Origin: Phlebotomus papatasi | Taxonomy: Eukaryota; Arthropoda; Insecta; Diptera; Psychodidae | Assembly (NCBI RefSeq): GCF_024763615.1 | Contig: NC_077223.1 | Location: 53,630,627-53,694,626 of the forward strand | Direction of reading: 5' to 3' | Length of the DNA stretch: 64,000 nucleotides | Shown: positions 12,208 through 23,409 of the stretch, in pieces | How positions within the stretch are numbered: the first letter of the stretch is position 1 | Layout: the number at the start of each line of letters is the position of its first letter | Translations under genes and position numbers: made by a program | The notes under the pieces: generated by a model | What the model was told of the DNA's origin: nothing | What the model saw: the letters and a program-made list of their open reading frames with translations, nothing else | Databases searched by the model: none

Positions 12208-13546
12208 GACAAGAATTGTCATGGAAATAAACTCAAATTTTAGTTTGAAATTGTTTGATTTTTTTTTTTATTAAAGATAATTTCCACAAGTGCTTAACAA
12301 TTGTTTTTTTGAATTTCCCTCCTACACACAATTGGGAGTAAAATGGGTAATATTGAAAGAAAAATATTTGAGAATGAGAATAGTTTAAATGTGATTCACT
12401 GAGCCTAAATTAAAATGTGTAAAATTTATTGATATGTGCCTTCAACTTTCCCGCAATTTTCTTTCGTCTTGCACGTGAAAATAGGCGACCACTGATTTTC
12501 CTTACTTGTTCCGAAGGTAAAGAAAAAAGTTATAGCGTGTGGTTGTATTAAAAAATTTCTATATGGCGGAAAATAGACGAAAAGAGTGGTGGAAAAAAAG
12601 AAGTTAATAAAACTTTGTGGTGTTTGAAGGTCATAGCGTTGTTGCTTCACCATTTTTCACCACACCTGAAAAATGGCAATTTTTTAGAGCCAATAATTGC
12701 CTCTTTTTGTTCTCTCAGTGAGTCTTTTGTAAAAGTCTTGCTTTTGTGCTTATTTTGACGCCTTCAATAGGGGGGGGGGGGATGACTACGAAAATTTCAG
12801 CATCGAAGAGATGCATGAGAGATGTGTTGCAATATTGCATTTGAGGATCTTCCTTTGCGAAATTCTGATGATTTTAGCACAAACAATCAACCTAAATTCC
12901 AAAATAATGTTTGAGGAATATTGAGAAGGGATAGAATATACCCTAATAAATGATTAGATTTAATTCACGTACGCACTGGCGACAGATAAATCATCAGTAA
13001 ATTTTCTATAGAGTACATAACACACAACACTCCCAGAGGCTATTGGAGTGAGAACATGTGTCGGAATGTTAATTTATAAATTCACATTTAATTGTATTTG
13101 GATGTATGTGCTGGTATAAAATCGTGGTGAAGACAATTCCGAGGCTTTTCGACCGATTTGAAGGTAATCCGGCCGGTCGTCGGAAAACGCGGTTTCGTCT
13201 CGCGTCCCTCGCGATCGTGATTCTCGGAGACGAACAACAAAAAAGACAAGGCACTTGAGTGTGTCTCGTCTTGAATACCCACTCCACTCTTATAATTCCA
13301 CTTCAAAATAAAGAGGAATTTCATGCAAAACTCTCATTGGCGATGTACGCAAGGTATAAGGCGACAATTTATCCGTTCTGTGCTCGATTACACTGCTAAA
13401 AACACATCACCTTCCATTAAATGTGTAACGAATAATTGTTTTTTAAGGTACATTATAAACTGTGTTAATTTCACTATTATTAGGAAGATGCGGCAGTTTC
13501 ATGGAGTAATTCCGTCAACTAATAATTTTATAACAATATTACTAAA
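12208..13546. other. Intronic sequence with a CpG-rich patch
   Basis: Mostly AT-rich, with a run of 11 G at about 12771-12781. About 13135-13235 is markedly GC- and CpG-rich (for example CCGGCCGGTCGTCGG, then GTCTCGCGTCCCTCGCGATCG). Frames of about 70 residues cross it on the minus strand, but none looks like a known protein and no splice context convinces me. It may be the edge of the repeat that follows or a decayed exon. Confidence 0.35.
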
Positions 13547-15390
13547 GGGACAGATAATCCTAACCGGCTTATGTAGGTGAGATTCTTAACGTGAGCTAAC
13601 TCGGAGTGCATGCAAATTCGATTTGGAGCTGAAGTTGGGAGACGCCATTCAGTTATCTTGAATCAAATTCGTGAAATTATACAAATTTTGTATTTAAACC
13701 AAAATATCAAGGATTTGGATGAACTGGCACAAAAGTAATATATGGGTGAAATGTAGACCAGAATGTTCTCTATAATTTTCCCATAGAACATGATCTCATC
13801 GATTACTCAGAAGCCAAGATAAGCGAGGTTTTTTGTTTCTTAACTCGTTTTTTCATCCAGAGTTCCCCAAGTAGTCATTTGTTGAACTTCAACTATATCA
13901 AAGAATTGTTGTATTTTGCGGGACTTTCCATTTAAAACCCTATTTTAAGTGTCTTGGTGGAGTAGAGGCAGTCAAATTGGCATCTGAGTGATTTCAAAGC
14001 GTTATTATTGGAAAAATCAATTTTTTCACACTTAAACGGCAAAATCGGAGTGATAGCGTAGTCTGAGTGGAAAATGATGTATGGACGAAATGTAGAGACA
14101 AATGTGCTCTACAATTATGTTGAAGTAATCATCAAAATCGGTTCAGCGACAGTCGAGATAATTGAGGTTATGTGATATTGAAATTGGTTTTTCGACTGTG
14201 GCGCCTCTGGTGTTGGTCCCACGAAGTTCAAATATTCTAGAAAGTTGTAGCATTTGGTGAGATCTTTCGTTTAAGCCCTCATTCATCAAAATCGGTCACA
14301 TAGAACCGGAGATATGATTTTTTGAATTTCGTGAACTTTGACCCCTCATATCTCCGGTTCTATTGAAACCACAGCGCGCATACGCACCATTTTGGAAACG
14401 TCCTAGACTGGACTACAACATACTAAAATTTCATTAACTTGCACAATGCCGTTTTTGAGAAAAGTGACTTTGAATTTCGATGAATTTTGGCGCTATCACA
14501 GCGCCACCTATGGTGACTTTTTGAACTTCCATCTGAAAGTGCTCATCGAGACGAAACCAAAAAGGTAAAATTTAGGTCGCTATGTTAATTAGAACCGGAG
14601 ATAGAGGCCGGTCAATGTTCGAACTTTGACCCCTTATAGCTCGGGTCAGGGGTTTTAGATCGACTTAAGGTTTTTTTTGTTTGATAGGTATAATCAACGG
14701 CTACAACATACTAAATTTTCAGCCCGATGCACAATGGAATTTTTGAGTTATTTAACTTTTAAGATTTAAAAATTTTCTTTTTAAAAAAAGCGCCCCTAGC
14801 GGTGGTTTTATGAACTTGCGATGTTAGAAGGGGAAGTGGCATTTCACGAGAGCTTTCCAAAAAGCCCTCACTTTTTAAATTCTGACATTTAGAACCGGAG
14901 TTATGGCCATTTTAAGAAATTTTTTTTGGACCCTTATAGCTCGGGTCAGGGGGGTCGCGGGACCTTAAGTTTGATATTGATGGAAAGCTCTAAGGCCCAG
15001 CTATAACATACTAAAATTTGAGTCCGCTGAATGCCATAGGGGCGGAGCTATTGAGAAAACAAAAAAAGGGGGGTCTTCAAAATGGCGGAAGGAGGGGTGG
15101 GGGGTGGGGGGTCAATGTACCAAGTTGCAATTTTCACCCGATATATAACCTTTGCCGAAAACCGCAAGTCGATATCTTTTTTAGTTTAGGAGCTATTAAG
15201 CTCCAAAGAGCGGCCGGCCGGCCGGCCAGCCGGCCGGCCGGCCGGGAACGTAAAATAGCCACATATATATTCGGAATCAGGAAGTGGCGAAACACATTTT
15301 GGCCAAATTTGAGGTCGATCGGACGACATGAAATTTTGTTAGGATTATAGTAGGTGAGATTGTTAAGAATCTCACCTAATATAGTAAAAA
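13547..15390. repeat. Long repeat unit, copy 1 (about 1.84 kb), with internal degenerate period
   Basis: Starts GGGACAGATAATCCTAAC and runs to a terminal hairpin at 15352-15378 (AGGTGAGATT, 6-base loop, AATCTCACCT). A second copy follows directly at 15391. Inside, phrases recur about every 290-300 bases: AGAACCGGAGATAT near 14303, 14591 and 14892 (last one degenerate); AACATACTAAA near 14418, 14705 and 15004; CCTTATAGCTCGGGTCAGG near 14630 and 14932. It is more GC-rich than its flanks. No coding frame survives, and I do not recognise the family. Confidence 0.75.
15211..15246. repeat. GGCC microsatellite
   Basis: About eight GGCC units with one GCCA interruption, entirely G and C, inside the long repeat and followed by AT-rich sequence. 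It contains repeated GGCCGGCC 8-mers and is self-complementary throughout. Confidence 0.95.
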
Positions 15391-16222
15391 GGGACAGATA
15401 ATCCTAATCGGCTTATGTAGGTGAGATTCTTAATGTGAGCTAACTCAGAATGTACGCAAATTCGATTTAGAGGTGGAGTTGGGGAACGCCATTCAGTTAT
15501 ATTAACTCAAATTCGTGAAATTATACAAATTTTGTATTTAAACCAAAATATTAAAGATTTGGATGGAGTGACAGAAAAGTGATATATGGATGAAATGTAG
15601 ACCAGAATGTTCTTTATAATTTTGCCGTAGAACTAGATCTCATCGATTAATCTGAAGCCGAGATAATCGAGGTTGTTTGTTTCTGAACTCATTTTTTCGC
15701 CCTTTTTTTTTGAAGTGTCTTGATGGAGTAGAGGCAGTCAAATTGGCATCTGAGTGATTTCAAAGCCTTATTATAGGAAAAGTCATTTTTTTCGCACTTA
15801 AACGGCAAAATCAGAGAGATAGCGTAGTCTGAGCGGAAAATGATGTATGGACGAATTGTAGACACAAATATCCTCTATAATTATGTCGAAGTAATTATCA
15901 AAATCGGTTCAGCGACATTCGAGATAATTGAGGTTATGTGATATTGAAATTGGTTTTCCGACTGTGACGCCCCTGGTGTTGGTCGCACGAAGTTCTAGAA
16001 AGTTGTAGAATTTGGTGAGATCTTTCGTTTAAGCCTTCACTCATCAAAATCTGTAAAATAGAACCGGAGATATGATTTTTTGAATTTCGTGAACCTTGAC
16101 CCCTCACATCTCCGGTTCTATTAAAACCACAGCGCACTTACGTCCCTTTTTTGGAAACGTCCTAGACTAGACTACAACGTTCTAAAATTTGATTAACTTG
16201 CACAATGCCGTTTTTGAGAAAA
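15391..16222. repeat. Long repeat unit, copy 2, truncated
   Basis: Repeats copy 1 from GGGACAGATAATCCTAAT through GCACAATGCCGTTTTTGAG in the same orientation. It has an internal deletion of roughly 90 bases near 15700 and then stops at an AT microsatellite. The direct head-to-tail arrangement, offset 1844, suggests a tandem array that has decayed. Confidence 0.8.
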
Positions 16223-16223
16223 A

Positions 16224-16254
<31 letters not shown>

Positions 16255-16257
16255 TTT
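16223..16257. repeat. (AT)n followed by a T run
   Basis: Alternating AT to about 16245, then 12 T. It marks the broken end of the long repeat copy 2. Confidence 0.9.
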
Positions 16258-16690
16258 AAAAAAGATTGAAAAAGAATGTATTTGAAAGCCCCATAATCTT
16301 TTTTTTTATTTTTTAATATTTATAATCGATGACATCCATTGTTTGATATTTATATTCAATATCTGTGAAATTTTGCAAACACAATCTAAAAAAGCAAATC
16401 ATCATCCACCCACAGTCATCGAGCAATAAAAGCCGGTGTGTCGAAAACGGGCAGTCGTCGCCCTCAAGCACAGGTTATTGGACGAAATTTTCCTCTTTGT
16501 GCTCACAATTTTTCCACGTCGGCTCATTCTTTTCCCCTCCGTGTCAAGGGAAAATTATTTAGCTACCCATCAAGTGGCAATACACTTTCAGCATAGATGT
16601 GTACATTAATGTTTCTTTTTTTGTTGTTTTCTTCAAAATCAAATTGTTTTTCCACTGGAGATACTCGGGGGCTTTTTACTATAGGTTACC

Positions 16691-16729
<39 letters not shown>

Positions 16730-18514
16730 TGTCCAAAAGAACATAGCACTAATGCACACATTTGGACGAAGGTTGAGAGGGAATAGAGGGCCAAGGCGGA
16801 AGCCTTGGCGAATTGCTCGATTTCGCAACATCTTCTCATACCGTTTTTGCTCACATTTTACAGCTTATCGCTGTGAAACACCTTGATTGAAAAAACCTTC
16901 AATTACACGCAGATTTTTATTGTACAGGGAGACATGGTTGTGCAATTTTATTGATTTTCTTTTCAACGCTTTATGTCCAAATAAAATTTACAAATTTTTC
17001 AAAGCAAGATCAACGTCAAAGGAAAAGTTGATTATTTTTTTTAACTTAAATAAATGGGTTACAGGTACTCTAAAGTGTATAGTAAATTATGACGGAAATG
17101 CATTATCGGATTATATCAAGTTTTGGGATTGCAGTGCAAATTTAATTTTGATATTTTTGATTTAACGCTTTTAGTAAAACTTTACATGAATTCATTAAAA
17201 ATATGTAAATAGTGACATTTTATCAAAAATACCATTTATTCGATTTAATTGCAAAACCACAACAAACAAAGTTCAAAAAATGCTATAATGAGTCTCCAAA
17301 GAGGCTTATTGACTCTGTAGGAATATTAATAAATAACAGAGTTAAAAATATCGCTATTCAACTTCATCTCTTTAACATCTCAGCGCAACAATGTGTTAAA
17401 TTGAAATTCCACGGAAACTTATTCGAAAACAGGAGATTATAATCGTTCTTTGTCAGAAAAAAAAAAGATAAAAATAAGTCAGGGTTAGATTTTAACACTT
17501 TCACGGGTAGAATTGTCATCAATATGTTCATATTTTATGATTAAAATATCAGAAATATCTATCTGTCAATTTTCTCATAGTGAAATAATTCAATATTTTC
17601 TACTGGTGTCGTTTTCCCTCTTTCTCTCATTTTCTTAACACGTAAATTTCTTATGTCTTTTTCTAATGCTTCTCTAACCAGCTACACACATAAACTTGTT
17701 TATTTTCCATCTAAAAATAATCGCATTTTCCAACACAGCAAAATATAGGTCAAAACATTACAAACTTTCTGGTTTTTGTTGTATATACACTGTCGAATGC
17801 GGGAAGAGAAAACTCTACAATTGCTTGGTGATACTTTAACAACTTTTTTCACCTCTTCTCAAATTCATTTTAACCTCGAATATGGGACATTTTTGTACCA
17901 TCCACACAGAGTCCATTCTGTTTAAAAAGTTTTCGCCTGAAATCTGCTGAGGGCATGAAAAATAAACTTTTTTTATATACAGTTTCAAAAGATTTGCGGA
18001 ATTCAGTTTTCTCAAGGATATGCCCTACATTTTAGGGGCGTCAATATTAAGAGAATTATGCAATTTACTGTGGACAAGTTTTTCGTACAAGAGTTTTCTT
18101 CGGTCAGATATTTTCAATTATCAACTCAATTTTATTCGACTCTTGAGAGATTTTCTTCTCCTCTTTTAACATCTGAGAAATTAATTCTTTTTCTCTTTTA
18201 ATCCATTTATCCAACACTTAATTAGCATATAAATCACACATCCACATAGAGACACTTTTAATTCACTCAAGTTAGTTGTTTCACTCACTTTGCCACATTT
18301 TTACATCTTTACTGCTATATAGATGGATCAAATTTTACGTCGAGTTAGTGTAAAAAATATATGTTCAAAATATTACAGTGTAATATTTGCGCTTACCAAT
18401 TAAGTTTCTAGGTACGTTACACTGAAATTCCAAGTTCTATGTTCGGGGAATGTTTGAAGACCCGAAGTGAATAACTGTAACCGTTTGGCTTTGTAGCAAA
18501 AGACAAGAAAATAT
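16258..18514. other. Intronic sequence, no gene seen
   Basis: Holds a second (AT)n tract with T run at about 16694-16730. Open frames of 65-95 codons at 16365, 16599, 16887 and 17212 have no coding bias, splice context or recognisable motif. Confidence 0.4.
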
Positions 18515-18658
18515 TAGGAGAAATTTCAAACTTAGCACACACTGGCTTCGAATGCTTCATATTTTTCGCATATTCTTTTAATGAATCTGACCTAATTTTT
18601 TCAACAAAAAAAATTAAATTAAAATATATTTCCAAAGTTAGGTGAGATTCATTAAAGG

Positions 18659-18920
18659 CAGGGGCATGACATTTCCTATGTTTCCCATATGTTTCTAGTG
18701 CGCCGAAAAACTTTTGGGTTTATTAGCTGTTTTTTGCCAGATAATAATGCAAATAATAATAATATAAAAATAAAAGCCAATTTAATATAGAATAGGCAAC
18801 CGAAAACACCAAATTGATAACCTACGTAGTTTTGGAGATATCTCGTGAAATGTGTTCGAAAACAGGGAAAAATTTACACTAAAATCGGTCGCATTTTTCA
18901 GAGGTAATGTCACCCCCCTG
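18659..18920. repeat. hAT-type MITE with 8-bp target duplication
   Basis: Ends are CAGGGGCATGACATT and AATGTCACCCCCCTG, flanked by a perfect 8-bp direct repeat ATTAAAGG (18651-18658 and 18921-18928). An 8-bp TSD with CAGGG-type ends is the hAT superfamily signature. At 262 bp it has no coding capacity. It sits inside foldback X. Confidence 0.85.
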
Positions 18921-18974
18921 ATTAAAGGCGTATGAGAAAAATATGAATTGTTTGAAGTCAGAGTGCGTACGAAC

Positions 18975-19217
18975 ACTGAGAGAAATCCGAAAAAGTTAAA
19001 ATAACATTCCGGAAATGTTAATTTTACCCTGCAGTATTGATCCTAAATCGATGTAAATATTACCCTTTTTAGGTGTATTGGGGGTTAAAGTTACCCTTTT
19101 TCATGTTAATTTTACCCTTAGTAAGGTATAAAATTAACATTAAAAAATGTTGATATATTTTTACACCTAAATTTTATGAGGAAACAAAGTTAATCGCACC
19201 CTCTTTTTTTCTCAGTG
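18975..19217. repeat. CACTGAG MITE, copy 1
   Basis: Starts CACTGAGAGAAATCCG and ends TTTTTTTCTCAGTG. A second copy at 57606-57852 agrees over the whole length, including ACATTCCGGAAATGTT and TTACCCTGCAGTATTGATCC. Copy 2 is flanked by TA, pointing to a Tc1/mariner-type target; this copy's flank reads AA. Inserted in foldback X. Confidence 0.8.
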
Positions 19218-19240
19218 AAGCTTGAAAGCCTTTTCTTATA

Positions 19241-22200
19241 TCGTCAAGTATTAATTGGGAAATGTTTTAGGGCAGAATTTATGTTTGTAAAATTACAGAT
19301 TTCAGTTTTTTTTATTAAAGTATTTTTGTTACTCGGTTGAGATTTTTATAAAGTGTCATATGAAAATTGATTTTCTTTATTGAACCTTATGAAACATGGT
19401 TACAAAACATACTGTTTTGTTGAGAAAGTGTTTTGAATTTTTCAATAATATTAGTTTAAGAATTAATGTAGTAGTATTTTTGTCCTGTGCAAAGTTTAAT
19501 ATACAACCACTGAAAAAATTTTCCACTATATTCATCTCGGAGGTTAGAATCTATTTACGCTAAGACGGCAATGGCCGCAAGGGGAATTGGGAAAAACAGA
19601 GATGACTAATCAATTAAATTATGAAAATACCGGTTATGTTAAAGATTATTTTTTTTTTTAAATTATAAATAACATTGTAATAATTCCATATAAATTCTAT
19701 TTTGACTGATGTAAAAAAATCTCTCTGTTTTTCTCCACACAAGAAGTATTTTATTGAAGAAACTTGTTGAAGGGATTAAACGAAGAATGTATAAAAGGAA
19801 TAATTATGGTTTCATTGCTTATATTATTAACATAATTACTCCATATTTACCAGAAGAGTTCACTGAGAGGAAAAATCATGTCCAAGTTTCATGTGAAATC
19901 CTATCCATTTGTTGATTTTTCTCTCATAAGAAAACTCTCTCAGGATTTAAAAAAAATATATATTCTGTATAAATACAGAATTTAGTTCCAATGGAGGATT
20001 TTCCACATGAGATAATCAATCGTTTGGCTAATAAACTTGTCTGTTTGGCGTTCGTCTCCGTATATTCCACCTGTCTTGAAGGTGAGATTGAAGACAACGT
20101 TGAAAATATGGAAGAGAAATACTTTGTGAAAATGAAATTCAATCTTGTGGAACTGCGTGTGTCTCGCAAGAGACGTAAACATCAACATAAAAATACCCTC
20201 ACACTTCTTATTTTTGTCTCACGTGATGAGATTTTTCCCAGAAAGTCACATTTTCATCAGAAGGAAAATCGCCTTAGAAATCATTACTTTTATTTGCAAA
20301 AAAAAAAAAACGACACAAGAAAAACAAAAGCTCGTTAATCCAGGGAATAAGGTTAAAGCTTCTATCATGTGTTAAATTTACTTTCAATGAAGTTAGGGAA
20401 TTTATTCTCAATTAAGAAGAAAGTTGATACAACTACTAAAGAGCTCTTTTCCAAGGAGTTTTCCTCCCGAAAATTAGACAAATAACTTTATATTCTCATT
20501 CTCTCTTCTCTGGTTCTATAGGATTCATTGAGAAGTTTTACAGCTTTGCTTAAAATAGAGAGACTCACTGCGGTAGCAATAAAATAAGAATTATGGCATG
20601 ATAAAGTGCATGTGAAACTTGAGAAGTAACATGAATATATTCACGATTTCAATTACAATATCCGCAATGGTAAATCTATTAAAAAAAAATCTATTGGAAT
20701 GCAGTCCAATATTATACTAAATATGAAAAAAAATCTCACAGTATTTGTGAAAAATGTGTTAATTTAAACACTGTGTACTACCCTCTCAAGTTCATCACCT
20801 TCATGGGATGGTAAATTGACTGAGGGTGTGATTGATTGATGTCATTGACGGTGTCTTAATGTGTATGGTGTGGGTTAAGTGTTCCCCAAGCGGGATATCC
20901 CTAGCAAATATTCCGGTGATAAATTCACGCCACCAGGAGATGCGTGTGAGATTTATGTTGAGCTACCTCCCGATGCATTTATTATGTGCATAAATTACAC
21001 ACAATTTTCACTCAAACGCCAAACATCATTCAATTCATAAAGTCTTTTCACGTTCAACTGATTTTCTTTCTTGGTGCTTAAATCAAACACTGATAGATTT
21101 AAGATATGCTAATTCACCCAGTTAAATTATGTTGATGTGGAAACAGAAGAATCTCCCAGAGGAGTTATTATTTAGAAATTTACATTGCTGTTAGAGTTTA
21201 CTGTATATTCATTGAACATACGTTTGGTGTAACATACAAAAGTATAAAGTTTTAAAATATGTGTTAAATTAACACATGTTCAGGGATACAAAACAGCACA
21301 GCCGCTTTTGTTTTGCAAACAATTCTTTGACATTTTAGAGAGAGCAAGTGAAACAATGTTTTAATCATCTTATTCACTCATCAAAAGCTTTTTTTTTACA
21401 AAGCAAAAGTTAATTTATGTTGCTCATCATATTTAACATGAGATAGTATGTCAATCAACTTTTACGAAAATTGATTTGATATAAACACTTGCATGCACTT
21501 TATGCAACAAACTTTCTGGTCGAGTTGTATAAATTATTCAAAAAACAATGAATTGCTGATTCTGATGAAATATACGACATATTCACAATTCCTGCACAGT
21601 CTACCGATATTATTATTTTTCCATTTTAAAATGTCACATGACGCCGTCTACTAGCCATTGTTTACATATTAATTCGTTGTGAGCAATTGCAGAAAGTATA
21701 TATGTGAATCTTTTAAAATGCATACACGTGCTGTTTCAGTCAATTTATTTACATTTTCCAGATTATCTTTTTTTTTTCCTTTTACTATCTAATAGACTTA
21801 GCAGTGTGCTTTTTCTTTTTCTAAAATCATTTGTTGACTTCTATATTTTGCATTACAGTATTGATATTTTTATTACAAAAATGTTATTATTTTTTGTAGT
21901 AATTTAGTTATATACATCGTCTTTTTCAAATTCGGTGATTAAAGTAGGGTACAACAACGGAAATTGGTCCTAGAATGGAATTTTGAAATTTCGTCATTGA
22001 CTGTATAAGAAGGGCATAGTATTGTGTTATTGTTATTTATTTATTTATTATCTACGTAATTATTTATTTATTTAAGTATTTATTTAGCTGTATTTTGCAT
22101 GTGTTTTTTTTTCTTTTGGTCATTTACTGTCAAGTGTACAAAGATGGAAATCTCCCGATCCTAGATAAGTTCAATGAACTTGGGAACTGGTGGTGCAGGT

Positions 22201-22432
22201 ATGTGATAAAAAATAGAACAAATACCATGATAAAATACTCTTCAGTGTAAAGACCAAAATAGATTTAGGCTGACCCTCGAGAATATTTACCATGTAAAAT
22301 TTGACAGTACAATGATTAAAGGAAATTTATGCAAAGGACTTCTTATCGATGATCCTAAGCCCTCAGAATTTCTACAGGAGAAATATTTTCAAGGATCAGC
22401 TTTGAAAATATTTGAGATTGGGACCTAATGTG
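19241..22432. other. Intronic sequence, no supported gene
   Basis: A 115-codon frame at 19991-20338 (+) starts MEDFPHEIINRL and contains an acidic stretch. It is overlapped by frames on the minus strand, runs through an A12 tract and lacks a recognised domain, so I treat it as chance. A short inverted repeat ATGTGTTAAATTAACACAT occurs near 21259. TTTA-type short tandem repeats lie at 22023-22085. Confidence 0.35.
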
Positions 22433-22541
22433 CCGGACACACTTGCGACTTAAGCCGAGGGACCGCTTAAAATAAGTTCGAAATAATGATTAGACTACAT
22501 TCCCATCAGTTTCCCACTAAGCCGTCGCTCGGTTTAAGCTG
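22433..22541. repeat. Palindromic MITE (TTAAGCCG family), short form
   Basis: CCGGACACACTTGCGACTT at the left and GCTCGGTTTAAGC at the right, with internal ATTAGACTACATTCCCATC. The same compact arrangement recurs at 39795-39920, so this is a distinct short subfamily and not a random deletion. Confidence 0.65.
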
Positions 22542-22544
22542 GTT

Positions 22545-22753
22545 TAATACGGGTTTCAAACTGGAGGTTTAGTCCAGTTACCGAATGTCTCGAAATCCTT
22601 AATAAAGAGCAATTTTAGTGATTATTCGAAATCTAGTCGATCATTTACTCTTACTACCAGAACCTAAGTGAAAAATGTCTCGAAAATATTGTTTGATAAC
22701 TAATTACATCAGTTAAGCTATATCTCTAAACCTTAGATCTAAAGCCCGTATAA
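22545..22753. repeat. MITE (GGGCTTCAGACCTAAGG family), copy 1
   Basis: Left end AATACGGGTTTCAAACTGG and minus-strand right end TTATACGGGCTTTAGATCT are inverted versions of the family consensus seen at 42285-42705. It abuts the short palindromic MITE. Confidence 0.55.
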
Positions 22754-22999
22754 GTCTGTTTAGATATTTGTACATATTGTACTATTGTAATATTGTGCAT
22801 ATTGTACTTGTACATATTTTTAGTTTTCTTGTTTCTACCCATCTATCTACCCAAAATAACATGAGGAAATCTCAAAATTCCAATTCGATTCCAAATAGCC
22901 TCAGTGTGTCCGTTTTTTTAAAAAAATTTTTAATTACCTTGTTTTTAAATACATGAACTCTTTGTATTTTGTTAAAACTCTTACTAAATCAGTTGTATA

Positions 23000-23409
23000 G
23001 GATAAGTGTGCCAAATTTCGGCATAGTTGCATGCAAGCGTCAAAGTCTCAAGTTTGAAATGTAATGTTTTTAATACAAATTAATCTTTTTTTTTAATATT
23101 TCTTCTTAAGAAGTGTTACTTGAAACCTTGTAGGCAGTATATCGTCTTTATTTTCTCTAAAATCGTTCTTAATATATTTTAAAATGAATAAAATACAGTT
23201 ATAGCTTTGGATACTATTTCGGCCACCTTCATTCTCATACTTCCTTGCCCTTCCAGAATTCTTCCAATATCTTTCACATCATTTCGTTTGTCGAAGCGAC
23301 ATCTTTTGTTATTTTCTCCTATGGAAAAAACTAAAATTTCATGAAAATTCGAGAAACAAAAAAAAAATGTCCGGAATTGCAAGCTGGCCGAAATTTGGTA
23401 CACTTACCC
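23000..23409. repeat. TA-flanked foldback (AAGTGTGCCAAATTTCGG family), uninterrupted copy
   Basis: TA lies on both sides. Left end GGATAAGTGTGCCAAATTTC and minus-strand right end GGGTAAGTGTACCAAATTTC are inverted. The internal GCATGCAAGCGTCAAAG block is shared with copies at 61134 and 25908. It lacks the insertion present at 61330 and so serves as the empty-site reference. A 74-codon minus-strand frame inside is not credible as a gene. Confidence 0.8.

Larger units (their letters stand above)
18515..19240. repeat. Foldback X, copy 2, broken by two insertions
   Basis: The left arm (GCACACACTGGCTTCG, GCTTCATATTTTTCGC, TTAATGAATCTGACCTAA) is mirrored by TTAGGTGAGATTCATTAA at 18638-18655. The mirror continues after an insertion as ATTAAAGGCGTATGAGAAAA and, after a second insertion, AAGCTTGAAAGCC. 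Removing 18659-18920 plus one 8-bp repeat, and 18975-19217, restores a continuous arm. Confidence 0.6.

Noticed and set aside
15352..15386. Helitron 3' end at the hairpin of the long repeat
   Set aside because: The hairpin fits but CTRR and a 5' TC end with A/T target could not be placed with confidence, so the family is left unnamed.
19991..20338. 115-codon + strand frame starting MEDFPHEIINRL
   Set aside because: It ends through an A12 tract, has overlapping frames on the other strand, and shows no recognised domain or splice context. Treated as chance.
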